Below the pieces are notes generated by a model. It saw nothing but the letters and a program-made list of their open reading frames with translations, was not told where the DNA came from and did not search any database. Position numbers and translations under genes: made by a program. DNA of 64,000 nt from Mycolicibacterium litorale (GTDB taxonomy: Bacteria > Actinomycetota > Actinomycetes > Mycobacteriales > Mycobacteriaceae), in assembly GCA_002007745.1 (NCBI GenBank), contig CP019882.1, positions 248,001 to 312,000 of the forward strand, read 5' to 3'. Shown in pieces: positions 19,307-29,381 of the stretch (its first letter is position 1; every line of letters starts with the position of its first letter).

Positions 19307-22270
19307 CTAGAGCCTGCCCTCGCGGCGCAGCAGATCCTGTGCGCTCACGCCGCCGCCGCGGCGCTGACGCTCCTCGCCTTCCTTCTTGCCGCGGGAGTTG
19401 AGCTTCTCGGTCGCCACCTCGGAGTCGCCCTGCTCGGGACGACTGACCGGGATGGCGCGCGTCTCCTCGGCCGCGATCGACGGCGACACCTCGTCGGACC
19501 CGTTCTGGCCGCGCGTGCCCGCACCGCCCATCGGGATGGCGGTGGTGGCGTCGTCCGGAGCTGACATCGCCCGGGTCGGCTCGGCCGACGGCTGGGGTCC
19601 AGGGGCGTTACTGGGCTTGCCGCGCAGCTCACCGAGCCACGACTCGATCTCGCGATCCGGTGCCGGCGCAGTGTCCGGCCGGCTGGACCGGGCTGCCGCA
19701 CTGGCGCTGCTCACCGCGTTCTTGACGGCGTTCTTGGCCACCGAGAACCGGGTGGTCGGCGTGTCCGCATCCGGCTGCACGGCATCCGGCATCCGGGTGG
19801 TACCCGCCGCCGAGGGAGCCTCCTGCGGGGCAGGCGGCGTCCGGTACTCAGCGCGTCCGACGACGCGGGGCCGCGGCCGGGCGTCACCGCCCGGATGGGT
19901 GGGATCGTGCACGGGACGGCGCGCATCGGCCGCCGACACCGGCGCCCCCGCGCCGACCAGGGCGGCGTCCGACTCCCGCACGATCGGGCGCTTGCGCTCG
20001 TCGGGCAGGTGCGTCTCGCCGAGCCCGATCTTGACCTGTATCCGTTTCATCCACCGCGGCGCCCACCAGCAATCGTCGCCGAGCAGCTTCATGATCGCCG
20101 GGACCAGGAACATCCGCACGATCGTCGCGTCGAGCAGCAGGGCGATCAGCAGGCCGAACGCCAGGTACTTCATCATCACCAGGTCGGAGAATGCGAACGC
20201 ACCGGCGACGACGGCCAACACCAGTGCGGCACCGGTGATAAGTCGCCCGGTGGTGGCGGTACCGATGCGGATGGCCTCGGCGGTGGACATACCGCGTTCC
20301 CTGGCCTCCACCATGCGCGAGACCAGGAACACCTCGTAGTCGGTGGACAAGCCCCAGATCACGGCGATGATCAGGCCGATCATCGGCGCGAACAGGGGTT
20401 GCGGAGTGTAGTTCATCAACCCGGATCCGTGCCCGTCGATGAACATCCAGCTGAGGATGCCCATGGTCGAGCCCAGGGTCAGCGCGCTCATCAGCGCCGC
20501 CTTGATCGGCAGCACGATCGACCCGAACGCCAGGAACATCAGGATGGTGGTGGTGATCACCAGGATCAGCACCATCAACGGGAGGTTGGAGAACAGGCTG
20601 TGAATGCTGTCCTGCGCCAGCGCCGGCGTGCCGCCGACGAAGACCTGTGTCCCGTGTGGCGGTGTCAACCCGCGTAGCTCGTCGATCTTCTTGGCCGCCT
20701 GGCTACTGTCGACCAGGCCGTTTTGGAGCACCCGCACCGATGGGTCCTTGGAGCCATCGGACTGGGCGGACCGTTCCTGCCACATCGTGGACGGGTCGTC
20801 GGATCCGGTGAACCCGGACACCGTCTCGGCCTTGGCGCGGATATCCGCCAGCTGCTGATCGGTGATCGGCTTCCCGTCATCGCTGCGGATCACCAGGGTG
20901 AGGGGCTCGGTGCGGAAGCCGGGGAACGACTTGTCGAACTGCTCTTGTGCCTGGCGCACCGGATTGTCGGGCGGCAGGTACTTCTCACTCATTCCGCCCA
21001 GGGCTAGTTGTCCCAGCGGAATGATCAACAGGACCATCACGATCAGAATCGGCACGGCGAACGCAATCGGCCGCTTCATCACGACGTTGACCAGTCGGCC
21101 CCAGAAACCGCGCTCGACTTCCTCGCGGGTCTTGGTCTTCTGCGTCTTCTCGGCGAACCAGTCGATGATCTTGCGGGAGAAGGTCCAGTTGGCCAGGAAC
21201 GGAACCCGCAACAGTGTGCGAACGCCGAGCGCATCGACGTTGCGCCCGAGAATGCCCAGTGTCGCAGGCAGCACGGTGATGGACAGGAACGCCGCCAGCA
21301 ACACCGAGGCGATGATGGCGTAGGTGATGGACTTGAGGAACCCGAGCGGGATCAACAGCAGCGGCAGCGAAGACGCCACGATGATGACCGCGGAGAACGC
21401 CACGGTCCGGCCGGACGTCATGACGGTGCGGCGCACGGCGGTCGCGGTGTCGTAACCCTCCGCGATCTCCTCGCGGAACCGGCTGACGATGAACAGCCCG
21501 TAATCGATCGCGATGCCGAAGCCCATCATCGTGACGACCGGCTGAGCGAAGAAGTGCACAGGGCCGAACTCTGCGGTCAGACGCAGAATGCCGAGTGCGC
21601 CCGCGATCGTGAGTCCACCGACGATCGCCGGCAGGGAGGCGGCGACGACCCCGCCGAACACGAAGAACAGCACGACCGCCACCAGCGGGACGATGGCGAT
21701 TTCGGCGCGCTTCTGGTCGGTGCCGATCGTGCCGGTGAGTTCACTGGCCAGCGGGTTGAGCCCGGCCAGTTGGATGTCACCGCCGTTGATCTTCTTCAGC
21801 GTGGGCTCGACGGCCTGATAGTTCTTCAGAATGGTGTCGTCGTCATCGCCTTTGAGCGGGATGCTGACGAACGTGTGCCGTAGGTCGGCGGTCTTCATCT
21901 GCTGAACCGTCTCGGAGGTGCTGTCCGGTGCCCGCAGCCATCCGACCCAGCTGACGATTTGATCGGGATGATCCTTGACCGCCGCGTCGAGTTCGGCGGA
22001 CACCTTCTTCTGCCACGCCGGGTCGGTCACCTTCTCGCCGTCCGGCGGGGTGAGGATGGCCACGACGTGGCTGGTGCGGTCGCGGCCGTAGGCCTCGTCG
22101 CCGATCAGCGACGCCTGCACCGATTGGCTGCCATCGTCGTAGAACCCGCTTTGGGTGACATGCTTGCCCAGGCTGGCTCCGTAGACGCCGCCGCCCAGGC
22201 ACAGCGCGACCATGACACCGATCACGATGTATCTGTAGCGATACACAGTTCGACCCCACCAGGCGAACAC
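19307..22270 (-). CDS. mmpL3: Trehalose monomycolate exporter MmpL3
   Basis: The essential RND flippase that moves trehalose monomycolate to the periplasm for mycolic acid layer assembly. The 987-residue protein starts FAWWGRTVYRYRY, the MmpL3 signature. Proton-relay pairs are visible as Asp256-Tyr257 (IAIDYGLF) and Asp644-Tyr645 (LSTDYEVF). The long Pro/Arg-rich cytoplasmic tail (after about 765) ends QDLLRREGRL as in other mycobacteria. The start GTG 22270 has AGGAG 6 bases upstream. It is the target of several antimycobacterial leads. The gene is intact, and a NYN protein and trmB lie upstream on the same strand. Confidence 0.98.
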   Translation of the reverse strand: MFAWWGRTVYRYRYIVIGVMVALCLGGGVYGASLGKHVTQSGFYDDGSQSVQASLIGDEAYGRDRTSHVVAILTPPDGEKVTDPAWQKKVSAELDAAVKDHPDQIVSWVGWLRAPDSTSETVQQMKTADLRHTFVSIPLKGDDDDTILKNYQAVEPTLKKINGGDIQLAGLNPLASELTGTIGTDQKRAEIAIVPLVAVVLFFVFGGVVAASLPAIVGGLTIAGALGILRLTAEFGPVHFFAQPVVTMMGFGIAIDYGLFIVSRFREEIAEGYDTATAVRRTVMTSGRTVAFSAVIIVASSLPLLLIPLGFLKSITYAIIASVLLAAFLSITVLPATLGILGRNVDALGVRTLLRVPFLANWTFSRKIIDWFAEKTQKTKTREEVERGFWGRLVNVVMKRPIAFAVPILIVMVLLIIPLGQLALGGMSEKYLPPDNPVRQAQEQFDKSFPGFRTEPLTLVIRSDDGKPITDQQLADIRAKAETVSGFTGSDDPSTMWQERSAQSDGSKDPSVRVLQNGLVDSSQAAKKIDELRGLTPPHGTQVFVGGTPALAQDSIHSLFSNLPLMVLILVITTTILMFLAFGSIVLPIKAALMSALTLGSTMGILSWMFIDGHGSGLMNYTPQPLFAPMIGLIIAVIWGLSTDYEVFLVSRMVEARERGMSTAEAIRIGTATTGRLITGAALVLAVVAGAFAFSDLVMMKYLAFGLLIALLLDATIVRMFLVPAIMKLLGDDCWWAPRWMKRIQVKIGLGETHLPDERKRPIVRESDAALVGAGAPVSAADARRPVHDPTHPGGDARPRPRVVGRAEYRTPPAPQEAPSAAGTTRMPDAVQPDADTPTTRFSVAKNAVKNAVSSASAAARSSRPDTAPAPDREIESWLGELRGKPSNAPGPQPSAEPTRAMSAPDDATTAIPMGGAGTRGQNGSDEVSPSIAAEETRAIPVSRPEQGDSEVATEKLNSRGKKEGEERQRRGGGVSAQDLLRREGRL

Positions 22271-22321
22271 GGAATCTCCTAACTAAATCTGTGGCGACCT
22301 GCGCATCGGTGCTCCTACTAT

Positions 22322-23014
22322 TCAGACGCGCGATGTCAGTAGTGAGGACAGCGGCCGGAATGGCTGCAGCCACGCCCCCTGCTCTGGTAGCGAATCTAGG
22401 CCGATTCGCGGCAGCGGCTCACGGAAAACACCAGGAATGTCCTCCAGGTCGACGAACTCCAAGGTATCCGACGCTAACGCCCAGCTGGCATGTTCGCGAA
22501 ATCCGAGCACGTAGGCGGGGGTGCCGGCACGCGCGATGTCCTCCAGCGGAGTGCGGAACGCCTGTCCGTCCGCGGAGGCCACCAGCACGGCCGCCAGCCC
22601 TTCGGCACGGCGAAGTTCGATGTGGGCCAGCATGTCGCTGTCCACGTCGCTGTCTTCGTCGACTTTCGGTTTGGCGAACACCGCGAAGCCGACGTTGCGC
22701 AGGGCCTCCACCCAGGGGCGGACGACGTCTGCGCTGCCGGGAGCGATGTTGGTGAACACGGTCGCCTCGGGCTCGACCGAGATCTCCGGGCGCCCGGCCG
22801 CCAGTTCGGCGGTGCGGGTCAGCAGCCAGCGGCCCAATGCGTCGAAGCGGGGCCGGTGAGCGGCCGTGGGCCGACCACCCAGGATCGACCCCAGGCCCAT
22901 GTCGAGGTTGGGTGCGTCCCAGACCAGCAGCACCCGCTGGGGCGAGGGGACCACCACCTGATCGTCGCCGTCAGGCAGGTCCGGGGCCGCGGCGGCGTCT
23001 TCCATCACACTCAT
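22322..23014 (-). CDS. NYN-domain protein, Rv0207c-like
   Basis: A cytosolic protein of 230 residues with a NYN (PIN-like nuclease) fold. Conserved acidic residues are visible in VWDAPNLDMGLG (about residue 33), in DVDSDMLAHIEL (about 122) and in ASADGQAF (about 147). These would bind a metal for RNA cleavage, though activity is unproved. ATG 23014 overlaps the trmB stop by ATGA, so it is coupled to tRNA methylation; mmpL3 follows after 51 bp. The arrangement is the same as Rv0208c-Rv0207c-Rv0206c. Confidence 0.85.
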   Translation of the reverse strand: MSVMEDAAAAPDLPDGDDQVVVPSPQRVLLVWDAPNLDMGLGSILGGRPTAAHRPRFDALGRWLLTRTAELAAGRPEISVEPEATVFTNIAPGSADVVRPWVEALRNVGFAVFAKPKVDEDSDVDSDMLAHIELRRAEGLAAVLVASADGQAFRTPLEDIARAGTPAYVLGFREHASWALASDTLEFVDLEDIPGVFREPLPRIGLDSLPEQGAWLQPFRPLSSLLTSRV

Positions 23015-23769
23015 CGTTGTCTCGTCCAGAGGAGTTCGGCCACCGCGCTGCCGGCCTGGCGGGCTTTCGTCTCGTATTTGGTGATCGGCCGCTGCACCGA
23101 GATCGGCAGTTCCTGCCCGGGCTGCACGCGTTGCAGCAGGGCCTCGGCGTCACCGGCTTCGGCGATCTGTTCGGCGTAGCCGGCGTGGTCGGTGGCGGCG
23201 TGCAGGACACCGCCGGGCCGCAGCCGGTCGGCGATGAGCGCGATGGTCTTCGGCTGCAGCAGCCGGCGTTTGTGGTGGCGTGACTTCGGCCACGGATCGG
23301 GGAAGAACACGCGTACGCCGGTCAGTGAGCCGCTGGGAATCATGTGCTCGAGGACGTCGACGCCGTCGCCACGGACCAGCCGGATGTTGGTCACGCCTTC
23401 GCGGTCGATCCCGCCCAGTAGTTGGGCCAGCCCTCGTCGGTAGACCTCGGCGGCCACCACGTCGAGGTCGGGTTCGGCCAGTGCCATTCCCAGCGTCGAG
23501 GTCCCGGTACCGCAACCGATCTCCAAAATCAGCGGGGCCTGCCGGCCGAACCAGGCCTGCGCGTCGAGCCGGTCAGCGGGCCGGTCCCCGTCGCGCGCCT
23601 GCGTCCCGAGCTGCGGCCACAGCCGGTCCCAGATGTCCTGCTGCGCCTCGGTCAGGGTGGAGCGCCGGGACCGGAAGCTGGTCACCCGGGGATACAGGTG
23701 CGCCGCCCCTGCTTCGGGCGTGGCCGAGCCCCCGTGGCGCTGCACATGCATTCGTCCATGGTCGCTCAT
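23011..23769 (-). CDS. trmB: tRNA (guanine-N7)-methyltransferase TrmB
   Basis: Makes m7G46 in tRNA using S-adenosylmethionine. The 252-residue protein has the SAM motif LEIGCGTGTSTLGMA at about residue 80 and the TrmB signature FFPDPWPKSRHHKRRL at about 155. PITKYETKA near the C-terminus is also diagnostic. I placed the start at ATG 23769; ATG 23751 is possible, and the frame is open further upstream. It is the first gene of a trmB-NYN-mmpL3 cluster. Confidence 0.93.
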   Translation of the reverse strand: MSDHGRMHVQRHGGSATPEAGAAHLYPRVTSFRSRRSTLTEAQQDIWDRLWPQLGTQARDGDRPADRLDAQAWFGRQAPLILEIGCGTGTSTLGMALAEPDLDVVAAEVYRRGLAQLLGGIDREGVTNIRLVRGDGVDVLEHMIPSGSLTGVRVFFPDPWPKSRHHKRRLLQPKTIALIADRLRPGGVLHAATDHAGYAEQIAEAGDAEALLQRVQPGQELPISVQRPITKYETKARQAGSAVAELLWTRQR

Positions 23770-23862
23770 GGAAGTGGGTGTACCCGCACCGTGGTGCAGA
23801 TTGATACCCAACAGTTGCCTTCTCCTGGTAGTGGCTCGCGCCACACGCCGCGGAATGTCAGC

Positions 23863-24930
23863 ATGTGCGGTGTGGTGGGGCAGCTCCCAGACCGGCTCTC
23901 AGACCCGCTCTCAGCCCGGCTCCGAGACCGGCTTGAGGCCCTGAGCGCCCGGGTCGCGGACCCCGGGGCGGGTCGCCTGGCCGATGAGCTGGTGGCGCCG
24001 GTGCGGGTGGGCGTCACCGGCCGTGCCGGCGGCGGCCGGCGCACGGTGGCCCGCGCCCTGGCCGGGGCGGGGATGGCGGTGGCCGAGCCGGCGGACGTCG
24101 ACGTTCATCTGCTGACCGAGACGCTCAAACCGGAGGATCTGCACGCGATCGGCACCGCGTCCCGGCCCACCGTCGTGATCCTCAACAAGGCCGATCTGGC
24201 CGGGTTCGGCGGCGACGGGCCCGTCGCCGCGGCGGCCCGCCGTTGCCTGCTGCTCGGCGAGTTGGCCGGCACGACGGTGTATCCGCTGGCCGGCCTCGCG
24301 GCGGCCGCCGCGCTCGACGACACCGTTGTCGACGACGCGCTGGTCGGGGCGCTGCGGGTGCTCGGCGTTGATCCGGCCGACCTGGGTTCCACCGACCGCT
24401 TCGTGCGCGGTGAGCATCGGGTGCCGCATGCCGTTCGGCAGCGCCTGCTCGCCGAGCTCGACCTGTTCGGCATTGCGCACGGGGTGCGGGCGGTGCGTGA
24501 CGTGGGTTCCGGCGAGGCGCGGCATGCGGTGCGGGTGGCGCTGCGGCGGGCCAGCGGGGTGGACGCCGTGCTGGCGGCGATCACGGCGGCTGCCGCACCG
24601 GTGCGCTACCTGCGCCTGACCCGGGCGCTGAGCGCGTTGGGGGCCGCGGTGGCGATCGCGGACACCGGGGCCGATCCGATCGCCGAATTCCTCGCCGGCG
24701 ACGACGTGATCGCCGCCCGGATGGCGGCGGCCACCCAAGTGGTGGAGGCGGTCGGCATGACGGTGGACCGCGACCGCAGCCGCGCGGCACACCTGCGGCG
24801 GGCGGTGTTGTGGCAGCGCTATTCGCGTGGGCCGGTGTCGCCGCTGCAGGGTCGGTGTGGTGCCGACATCGCCCGTGGTTCGCTGCGGCTGTGGGAGCGC
24901 GCCGGTGGCGTGGCGGAGGCGTTGGGGTGA
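23863..24930 (+). CDS. Rv0209-like GTPase-fold protein
   Basis: A conserved mycobacterial protein of 355 residues with a P-loop-like N-terminal region, VGVTGRAGGGRRTVARAL at about 48-65, in which the expected Lys of the Walker A motif is Arg. A G4-type VVILNKADL follows at about 103-111, giving guanine specificity. The rest is helical. It overlaps the next gene by GTGA. The pair looks like a bacterial dynamin-like duo (inference). The start is ATG 23863, with only a weak ribosome site. Confidence 0.75.
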   Translation: MCGVVGQLPDRLSDPLSARLRDRLEALSARVADPGAGRLADELVAPVRVGVTGRAGGGRRTVARALAGAGMAVAEPADVDVHLLTETLKPEDLHAIGTASRPTVVILNKADLAGFGGDGPVAAAARRCLLLGELAGTTVYPLAGLAAAAALDDTVVDDALVGALRVLGVDPADLGSTDRFVRGEHRVPHAVRQRLLAELDLFGIAHGVRAVRDVGSGEARHAVRVALRRASGVDAVLAAITAAAAPVRYLRLTRALSALGAAVAIADTGADPIAEFLAGDDVIAARMAAATQVVEAVGMTVDRDRSRAAHLRRAVLWQRYSRGPVSPLQGRCGADIARGSLRLWERAGGVAEALG

Positions 24931-26357
24931 GTGCGGCCGACGCCCACGCCGACGTCGATGCGGTGATCGCGGGCATCGATGCCGAGCTGCCGCCGCCGGC
25001 GGTCACCCGCCGGGACGGGGTCCTGGTGGTCGGCCCGTGGCTGGCCGGCAGCAGCAGCCTGATCGCAGCCCTGCGGCAGCGGGAGCCCGACCACCGCTTT
25101 GTGGAAGCGGCCGACCTTCGTGCCGGCGAAGCGCCGACTGCGGTGGTGTTCGTGGTGTCGGCCGCCGCCCCGTTGACCGACTCCGACTGTGCGCTGTTGA
25201 ACGTCGTGGCCGCCGACACCGACGCGGTGGTGGGGGTGGTCACCAAGATCGACGTCCACCGCGCCTGGCCAGATGTGCTCGAGGCTGACCGTGCGCGGCT
25301 GGCCGCCCACGATTCCCGATATGTCCGGATGCCATGGGTGGGGGTCGCGGCCGCTCCGGATCTGGGTGAACCGGAGCTGGACGACCTCGTCGGCGCATTG
25401 CGCGTCGCTCTGCACGACGATTCGCTGTCCCGGCGAAATCACCTGCGGGCGTGGGAGAATCGCCTGTCTGGTCTGCATCGCCGACTCGACAGAGAGGTCG
25501 AGGGTGCCGGCCGTGAGGTGCGGTTGGCCGATCTGCGCGAGCAGCGCGCCGCGGCCTTGCGGCGCTACCGGCTGGACCGGTCCGAGCGGACCATCGCGGT
25601 GCGCAGCCAGCTGCAACAGGCCAGGGTGCAACTGTCGTACTTCGCCAGGAGCCGGTGCACCTCGGTGCGGACCGAATTGCAGGAGGATGCCGCCGCGTTG
25701 ACCCGTCGCCGGTTCGGTGCGTTCGCCCCGTACGTCGCGCGTCGGGTGGATGAGGTGGTCGACGAGGTCGACGACGGCGTCACCCGACAACTGGCCGATG
25801 TCGGCACCGAACTCGGACTGGTCGCCGAACCGCCGGCCAGCCCCGCCCCGGCGCTTGCGGTGGGTGCTGCGCCGGTGCGGTCACGCCGGCTCGAAACCCG
25901 GTTGATGAGCCTGCTCGGCGCGGGGTTCGGGCTCGGTGTTGCGTTGACGCTGACCCGGCTGTTCACCGACGTGGCACCGCAATGGACCGTCGCGGGTGCC
26001 GTCGGCTGCGCATTCGTCGGGGTAGCGCTGACGCTGTGGGTCGTCACTGTGCGCGGGCTGCTGCACGATCGCGCCGTGCTGGACCGCTGGGTCGCCGAGG
26101 TGACCGCCGGGTTGCGCACCGTGATGGAGGAGTGGGTGGCCACCCGGGTGCTGGCGGCCGAGTCGGCTTTCAGCAAGGCCGCCGCCGAACGCGATGAGAT
26201 CGAGCGCACCCGCGCCGACGAGCTCGTCGCCCGGTTCGACCGTGAGATCCGGGAGCACACCCTGGCACGGGCCCGAGCAGTCGCCGCGCGTGAGGAGCGG
26301 GCGCCTGCCGTGGCGCGGGCGTTGGCGGCGGTCCACAGCGAATTGGGCGCTGAATAG
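24927..26357 (+). CDS. Rv0210-like dynamin-type membrane GTPase
   Basis: A 476-residue protein with a GTPase-like N-terminal region ([18 protein letters not shown] at about 33-50, GVVTKIDV at about 98-105). A long charged helical region follows, then two adjacent membrane helices at about 325-345 and 352-375, and a C-terminal coiled coil. This order resembles bacterial dynamin-like proteins. The P-loop lacks the usual Lys. GTG 24927 overlaps the Rv0209-like stop, so the two are translationally coupled and may form a heteromer. Function unknown. Confidence 0.75.
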   Translation: MSAADAHADVDAVIAGIDAELPPPAVTRRDGVLVVGPWLAGSSSLIAALRQREPDHRFVEAADLRAGEAPTAVVFVVSAAAPLTDSDCALLNVVAADTDAVVGVVTKIDVHRAWPDVLEADRARLAAHDSRYVRMPWVGVAAAPDLGEPELDDLVGALRVALHDDSLSRRNHLRAWENRLSGLHRRLDREVEGAGREVRLADLREQRAAALRRYRLDRSERTIAVRSQLQQARVQLSYFARSRCTSVRTELQEDAAALTRRRFGAFAPYVARRVDEVVDEVDDGVTRQLADVGTELGLVAEPPASPAPALAVGAAPVRSRRLETRLMSLLGAGFGLGVALTLTRLFTDVAPQWTVAGAVGCAFVGVALTLWVVTVRGLLHDRAVLDRWVAEVTAGLRTVMEEWVATRVLAAESAFSKAAAERDEIERTRADELVARFDREIREHTLARARAVAAREERAPAVARALAAVHSELGAE

Positions 26358-26470
26358 TCAGATCAATAAAGCTGTTTATGGCTTTCTGAATCGTTCCTGT
26401 GAGTCATCGGACATAATCCCAATTAACCGCGGGTATCTCACGCGCGTTAACCTACTTTTCAGGGAGGACC

Positions 26471-26533
26471 GTGTTGCCGGCGCGGAATCCGGCCTGCGTC
26501 CTGGCAATAAACATAAGCAGGAGATACCGATGA
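26471..26533 (+). CDS. Possible 20-codon leader ORF of pckA
   Basis: GTG 26471 follows a strong AGGGAGGA (26461-26468). The frame runs 20 codons and ends at TGA 26531-26533, which overlaps the pckA ATG as ATGA. The peptide ends ISRRYR. The strong ribosome site and exact overlap suggest a translated, coupled leader, but with no homology evidence this is a structural prediction. Confidence 0.4.
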   Translation: MLPARNPACVLAINISRRYR

Positions 26534-28353
26534 CTTCAGCGACCATTCCCGGTCTGGATACCGCACCCACAAAGCATCAGGGCCTGCTCGCCTGGGTCCG
26601 GGAGGTCGCCGAACTCACGCAACCCGATCGGGTGGTGTTCGCCGACGGTTCCGAAGAGGAGTACCGCGCGCTCTGCGATCAGCTGGTGGCCGCGGGCACC
26701 TTCATTCCGCTCAGCGACTCCGAGGAACCCAGCTCTTACCTGGCCCGGTCGGCGCCGTCGGATGTGGCCCGGGTGGAGTCCCGGACGTTCATCTGCTCCG
26801 AGCGTGAGATCGACGCCGGTCCCACCAACAACTGGATGGCGCCGGACGAGATGCGCGCCCTGATGACCGACCTGTACCGGGGCAGCATGCGCGGCCGCAC
26901 CATGTACGTGGTGCCGTTCTGCATGGGCCCGTTGGGCGCCGAGGATCCCAAGCTCGGCGTGGAGATCACCGACTCCGAGTACGTCGTGGTGTCGATGCGG
27001 ACGATGACCCGGATGGGCTCTGCCGCGCTGGAGAAGATGGGCGAGGACGGCTTCTTCGTCAAGGCGCTGCACTCGCTGGGGGCTCCCCTCGAGGAGGGGC
27101 AGGCCGACGTGCCGTGGCCGTGCAATGACACGAAGTACATCACGCACTTCCCCGAGACCCGCGAAATCTGGAGCTACGGCTCGGGTTACGGCGGCAACGC
27201 CCTGCTGGGCAAGAAGTGCTACTCGCTTCGCATCGCCTCGGCCATGGCGCACGACGAGGGCTGGCTGGCCGAGCACATGCTGATCCTCAAATTGATCTCC
27301 CCGGAGAACAAGGCCTACTACGTGGCCGCGGCGTTTCCGTCGGCGTGCGGCAAGACCAACCTGGCGATGCTGCAGCCGACCATCCCAGGCTGGCGGGCCG
27401 AGACCCTGGGTGACGACATCGCCTGGATGCGCTTCGGCAAGGACGGCAGGCTCTACGCCGTCAACCCGGAGTTCGGGTTCTTCGGCGTCGCGCCGGGCAC
27501 CAACTGGAGCTCGAACCCGAACGCGATGCGCACCATCGCCGCCGGCAACACCGTGTTCACCAACGTCGCGATGACCGACGAGGGCGGCGTGTGGTGGGAG
27601 GGCCTGGAAGGCGACCCGCAGCATCTGATCGACTGGAAGGGCAACGATTGGACGCCCGACTCCGACGACAAAGCGGCTCACCCGAACTCGCGGTACTGCA
27701 CGCCGATGTCCCAGTGCCCCACGCTGGCCCCGGAGTGGGACGACCCGCAGGGCGTGCCGATCTCGGCCATCCTGTTCGGCGGGCGCCGTAAGACGACCGT
27801 GCCGCTGGTCACGCAGGCCCGCGACTGGCATCACGGGGTGTTCATCGGCGCCACCCTGGGCAGCGAGCAGACCGCCGCGGCCGAGGGCAAGGTCGGCACC
27901 GTGCGCCGCGACCCGATGGCGATGCTGCCGTTCATGGGCTACAACGTCGGCGACTACATGCAGCACTGGATCGACATCGGCAAGAACTCCGACGAATCGC
28001 AGCTGCCGAAGATCTTCTTCGTCAACTGGTTCCGCCGCGGTGAGGACGGCCGCTTCCTGTGGCCGGGCTTCGGTGAGAACAGCCGCGTGCTGAAGTGGAT
28101 CATCGAGCGCGTCGAAGGCAAGGCGAACGGCACCTCCACGCCGATCGGGACGGTGCCCGGGGTCGGCGATCTGGACCTGTCGGGTCTGGATGTCGAGGAG
28201 GGCGACGTCTCCGAGGCGCTCAAGGTCAACGCCGAGGAGTGGCGCGACGAGCTGCCGCTGATCGAGGAGTGGTTCGAGTTCGTCGGCGAGAAGTTGCCCA
28301 CCGGTGTGAAGGACGAGTTCGAAGCCCTCAAGCAGCGGCTGGCCGACGCCTGA
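26530..28353 (+). CDS. pckA: Phosphoenolpyruvate carboxykinase (GTP)
   Basis: Converts oxaloacetate and GTP to phosphoenolpyruvate, CO2 and GDP, the gluconeogenic entry used during growth on fatty acids and sterols. The 607-residue length is typical. The kinase-1a loop [12 protein letters not shown] at about 269-280 contains the reactive Cys273 and Lys275, [13 protein letters not shown] follows, and substrate residues in [11 protein letters not shown] are present. ATG 26530 has AGGAG (26519-26523) upstream. The 172-bp upstream gap is AT-richer than its surroundings and holds a possible leader ORF. Corresponds to Rv0211. Confidence 0.97.
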   Translation: MTSATIPGLDTAPTKHQGLLAWVREVAELTQPDRVVFADGSEEEYRALCDQLVAAGTFIPLSDSEEPSSYLARSAPSDVARVESRTFICSEREIDAGPTNNWMAPDEMRALMTDLYRGSMRGRTMYVVPFCMGPLGAEDPKLGVEITDSEYVVVSMRTMTRMGSAALEKMGEDGFFVKALHSLGAPLEEGQADVPWPCNDTKYITHFPETREIWSYGSGYGGNALLGKKCYSLRIASAMAHDEGWLAEHMLILKLISPENKAYYVAAAFPSACGKTNLAMLQPTIPGWRAETLGDDIAWMRFGKDGRLYAVNPEFGFFGVAPGTNWSSNPNAMRTIAAGNTVFTNVAMTDEGGVWWEGLEGDPQHLIDWKGNDWTPDSDDKAAHPNSRYCTPMSQCPTLAPEWDDPQGVPISAILFGGRRKTTVPLVTQARDWHHGVFIGATLGSEQTAAAEGKVGTVRRDPMAMLPFMGYNVGDYMQHWIDIGKNSDESQLPKIFFVNWFRRGEDGRFLWPGFGENSRVLKWIIERVEGKANGTSTPIGTVPGVGDLDLSGLDVEEGDVSEALKVNAEEWRDELPLIEEWFEFVGEKLPTGVKDEFEALKQRLADA

Positions 28354-28430
28354 CGATGCGGGTCCCCGGGGCCCGATGAGGGGAAGCCGAATCCCATCGG
28401 CGACGGTGGCCATCTCGTACCATCTCCGGC

Positions 28431-29333
28431 GTGGGGGTCCCTACCGTCGAGCCAGCGGCGGCGCCGAAGCGTCCTGAGCGCCGGCATACGTGGTGGCGGC
28501 GGGTGGCCGCGGTCGCGGCGATCATCGCGATCTACATCGGGTCGGTGGCCGGTTACTTCTGGATCGACAGTGCGGCTCACACCCTGGAGCCCAGGAGTCT
28601 GGACGCGGGCACCGAAACCGTGGTGCTGCTGGACCTGACGGCGATCCACCCCACCGACAATCGAGTGGATGTCGAGGTGGTGGTGATTCCGCAGCGGGAG
28701 TTCCTCGACCCGGACTTCGGCACGCTGAACACCGACATGGTGGTGCGCTTGTGCCCGTGCACGGAGTTCGGCGAACTGGTGTTCCCCACCGGCCAGGCGC
28801 CCAAGGTGGCCAAGACGGCGCTGCTCGCGAACGGGGATGCCGACCGGTGGCCGTTCGACACCTACACGACCAAAACCATCGGAGCCGACGTGTATGTCGG
28901 CTCCGGGCAGTCCCGGCGCTGGGTGCCGGCCCGGGTCGAGGTATCGGGTTCGCTGTACGGCTGGGACATCCGCAGTGACCGCGCCGGTCCGGTCACGCAC
29001 TCGGGCGGCGCCGACGACAGCGCGACGATCACCTTCACCCGGGCGCGCGGACCGCTGGCGCTGATCTTCGGGATCTGTCTGGTGCTGTTGACACTGCCCG
29101 CGATGGCGCTGTTCGCCGCCATCGAGATGCTGGTGGGCCGCAAGAAGTTCCAGCCGCCGTTTGCCACCTGGTTCGCCGCCATGCTCTTCGCGGTGGTCCC
29201 GATCCGCAATGTGCTGCCCGGGAATCCGCCGGCGGGATCCTGGATCGACGAGGCGCTGGTGCTGTGGGTTCTGATCGCCCTGGTGGCGGCAATGGTGATC
29301 TATCTAGTGACCTGGGCCCGGCGAAGCGACTGA
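28431..29333 (+). CDS. DUF4436 membrane protein
   Basis: A 300-residue protein with one N-terminal helix (about 24-46), an extracytoplasmic beta-rich domain to about 195 and three C-terminal helices (about 203-230, 242-262, 270-295). This fits DUF4436, a family of unknown function common in actinobacteria. The start is GTG 28431. It lies between pckA and fadD4 with no overlap to either. Confidence 0.75.
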   Translation: MGVPTVEPAAAPKRPERRHTWWRRVAAVAAIIAIYIGSVAGYFWIDSAAHTLEPRSLDAGTETVVLLDLTAIHPTDNRVDVEVVVIPQREFLDPDFGTLNTDMVVRLCPCTEFGELVFPTGQAPKVAKTALLANGDADRWPFDTYTTKTIGADVYVGSGQSRRWVPARVEVSGSLYGWDIRSDRAGPVTHSGGADDSATITFTRARGPLALIFGICLVLLTLPAMALFAAIEMLVGRKKFQPPFATWFAAMLFAVVPIRNVLPGNPPAGSWIDEALVLWVLIALVAAMVIYLVTWARRSD

Positions 29334-29342
29334 CTGTGACCT

Positions 29343-29360
29343 ACTTGACGCCTGTCAAGT
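29343..29360. promoter_or_regulatory. Perfect palindrome upstream of fadD4
   Basis: ACTTGAC and GTCAAGT form perfect 7-bp arms around GCCT, 21 bp before the fadD4 ATG. Size and placement suit a TetR- or GntR-type repressor. A related TTGACA/TGTCAA pair lies at lipW. Confidence 0.55.
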
Positions 29361-29381
29361 TGATTGTCGTACAGTTCCATC

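Noticed and set aside
26536..28413. Long open frame antisense to pckA
   Set aside because: Composition is of shadow type with no recognisable family; pckA is certain on the other strand.
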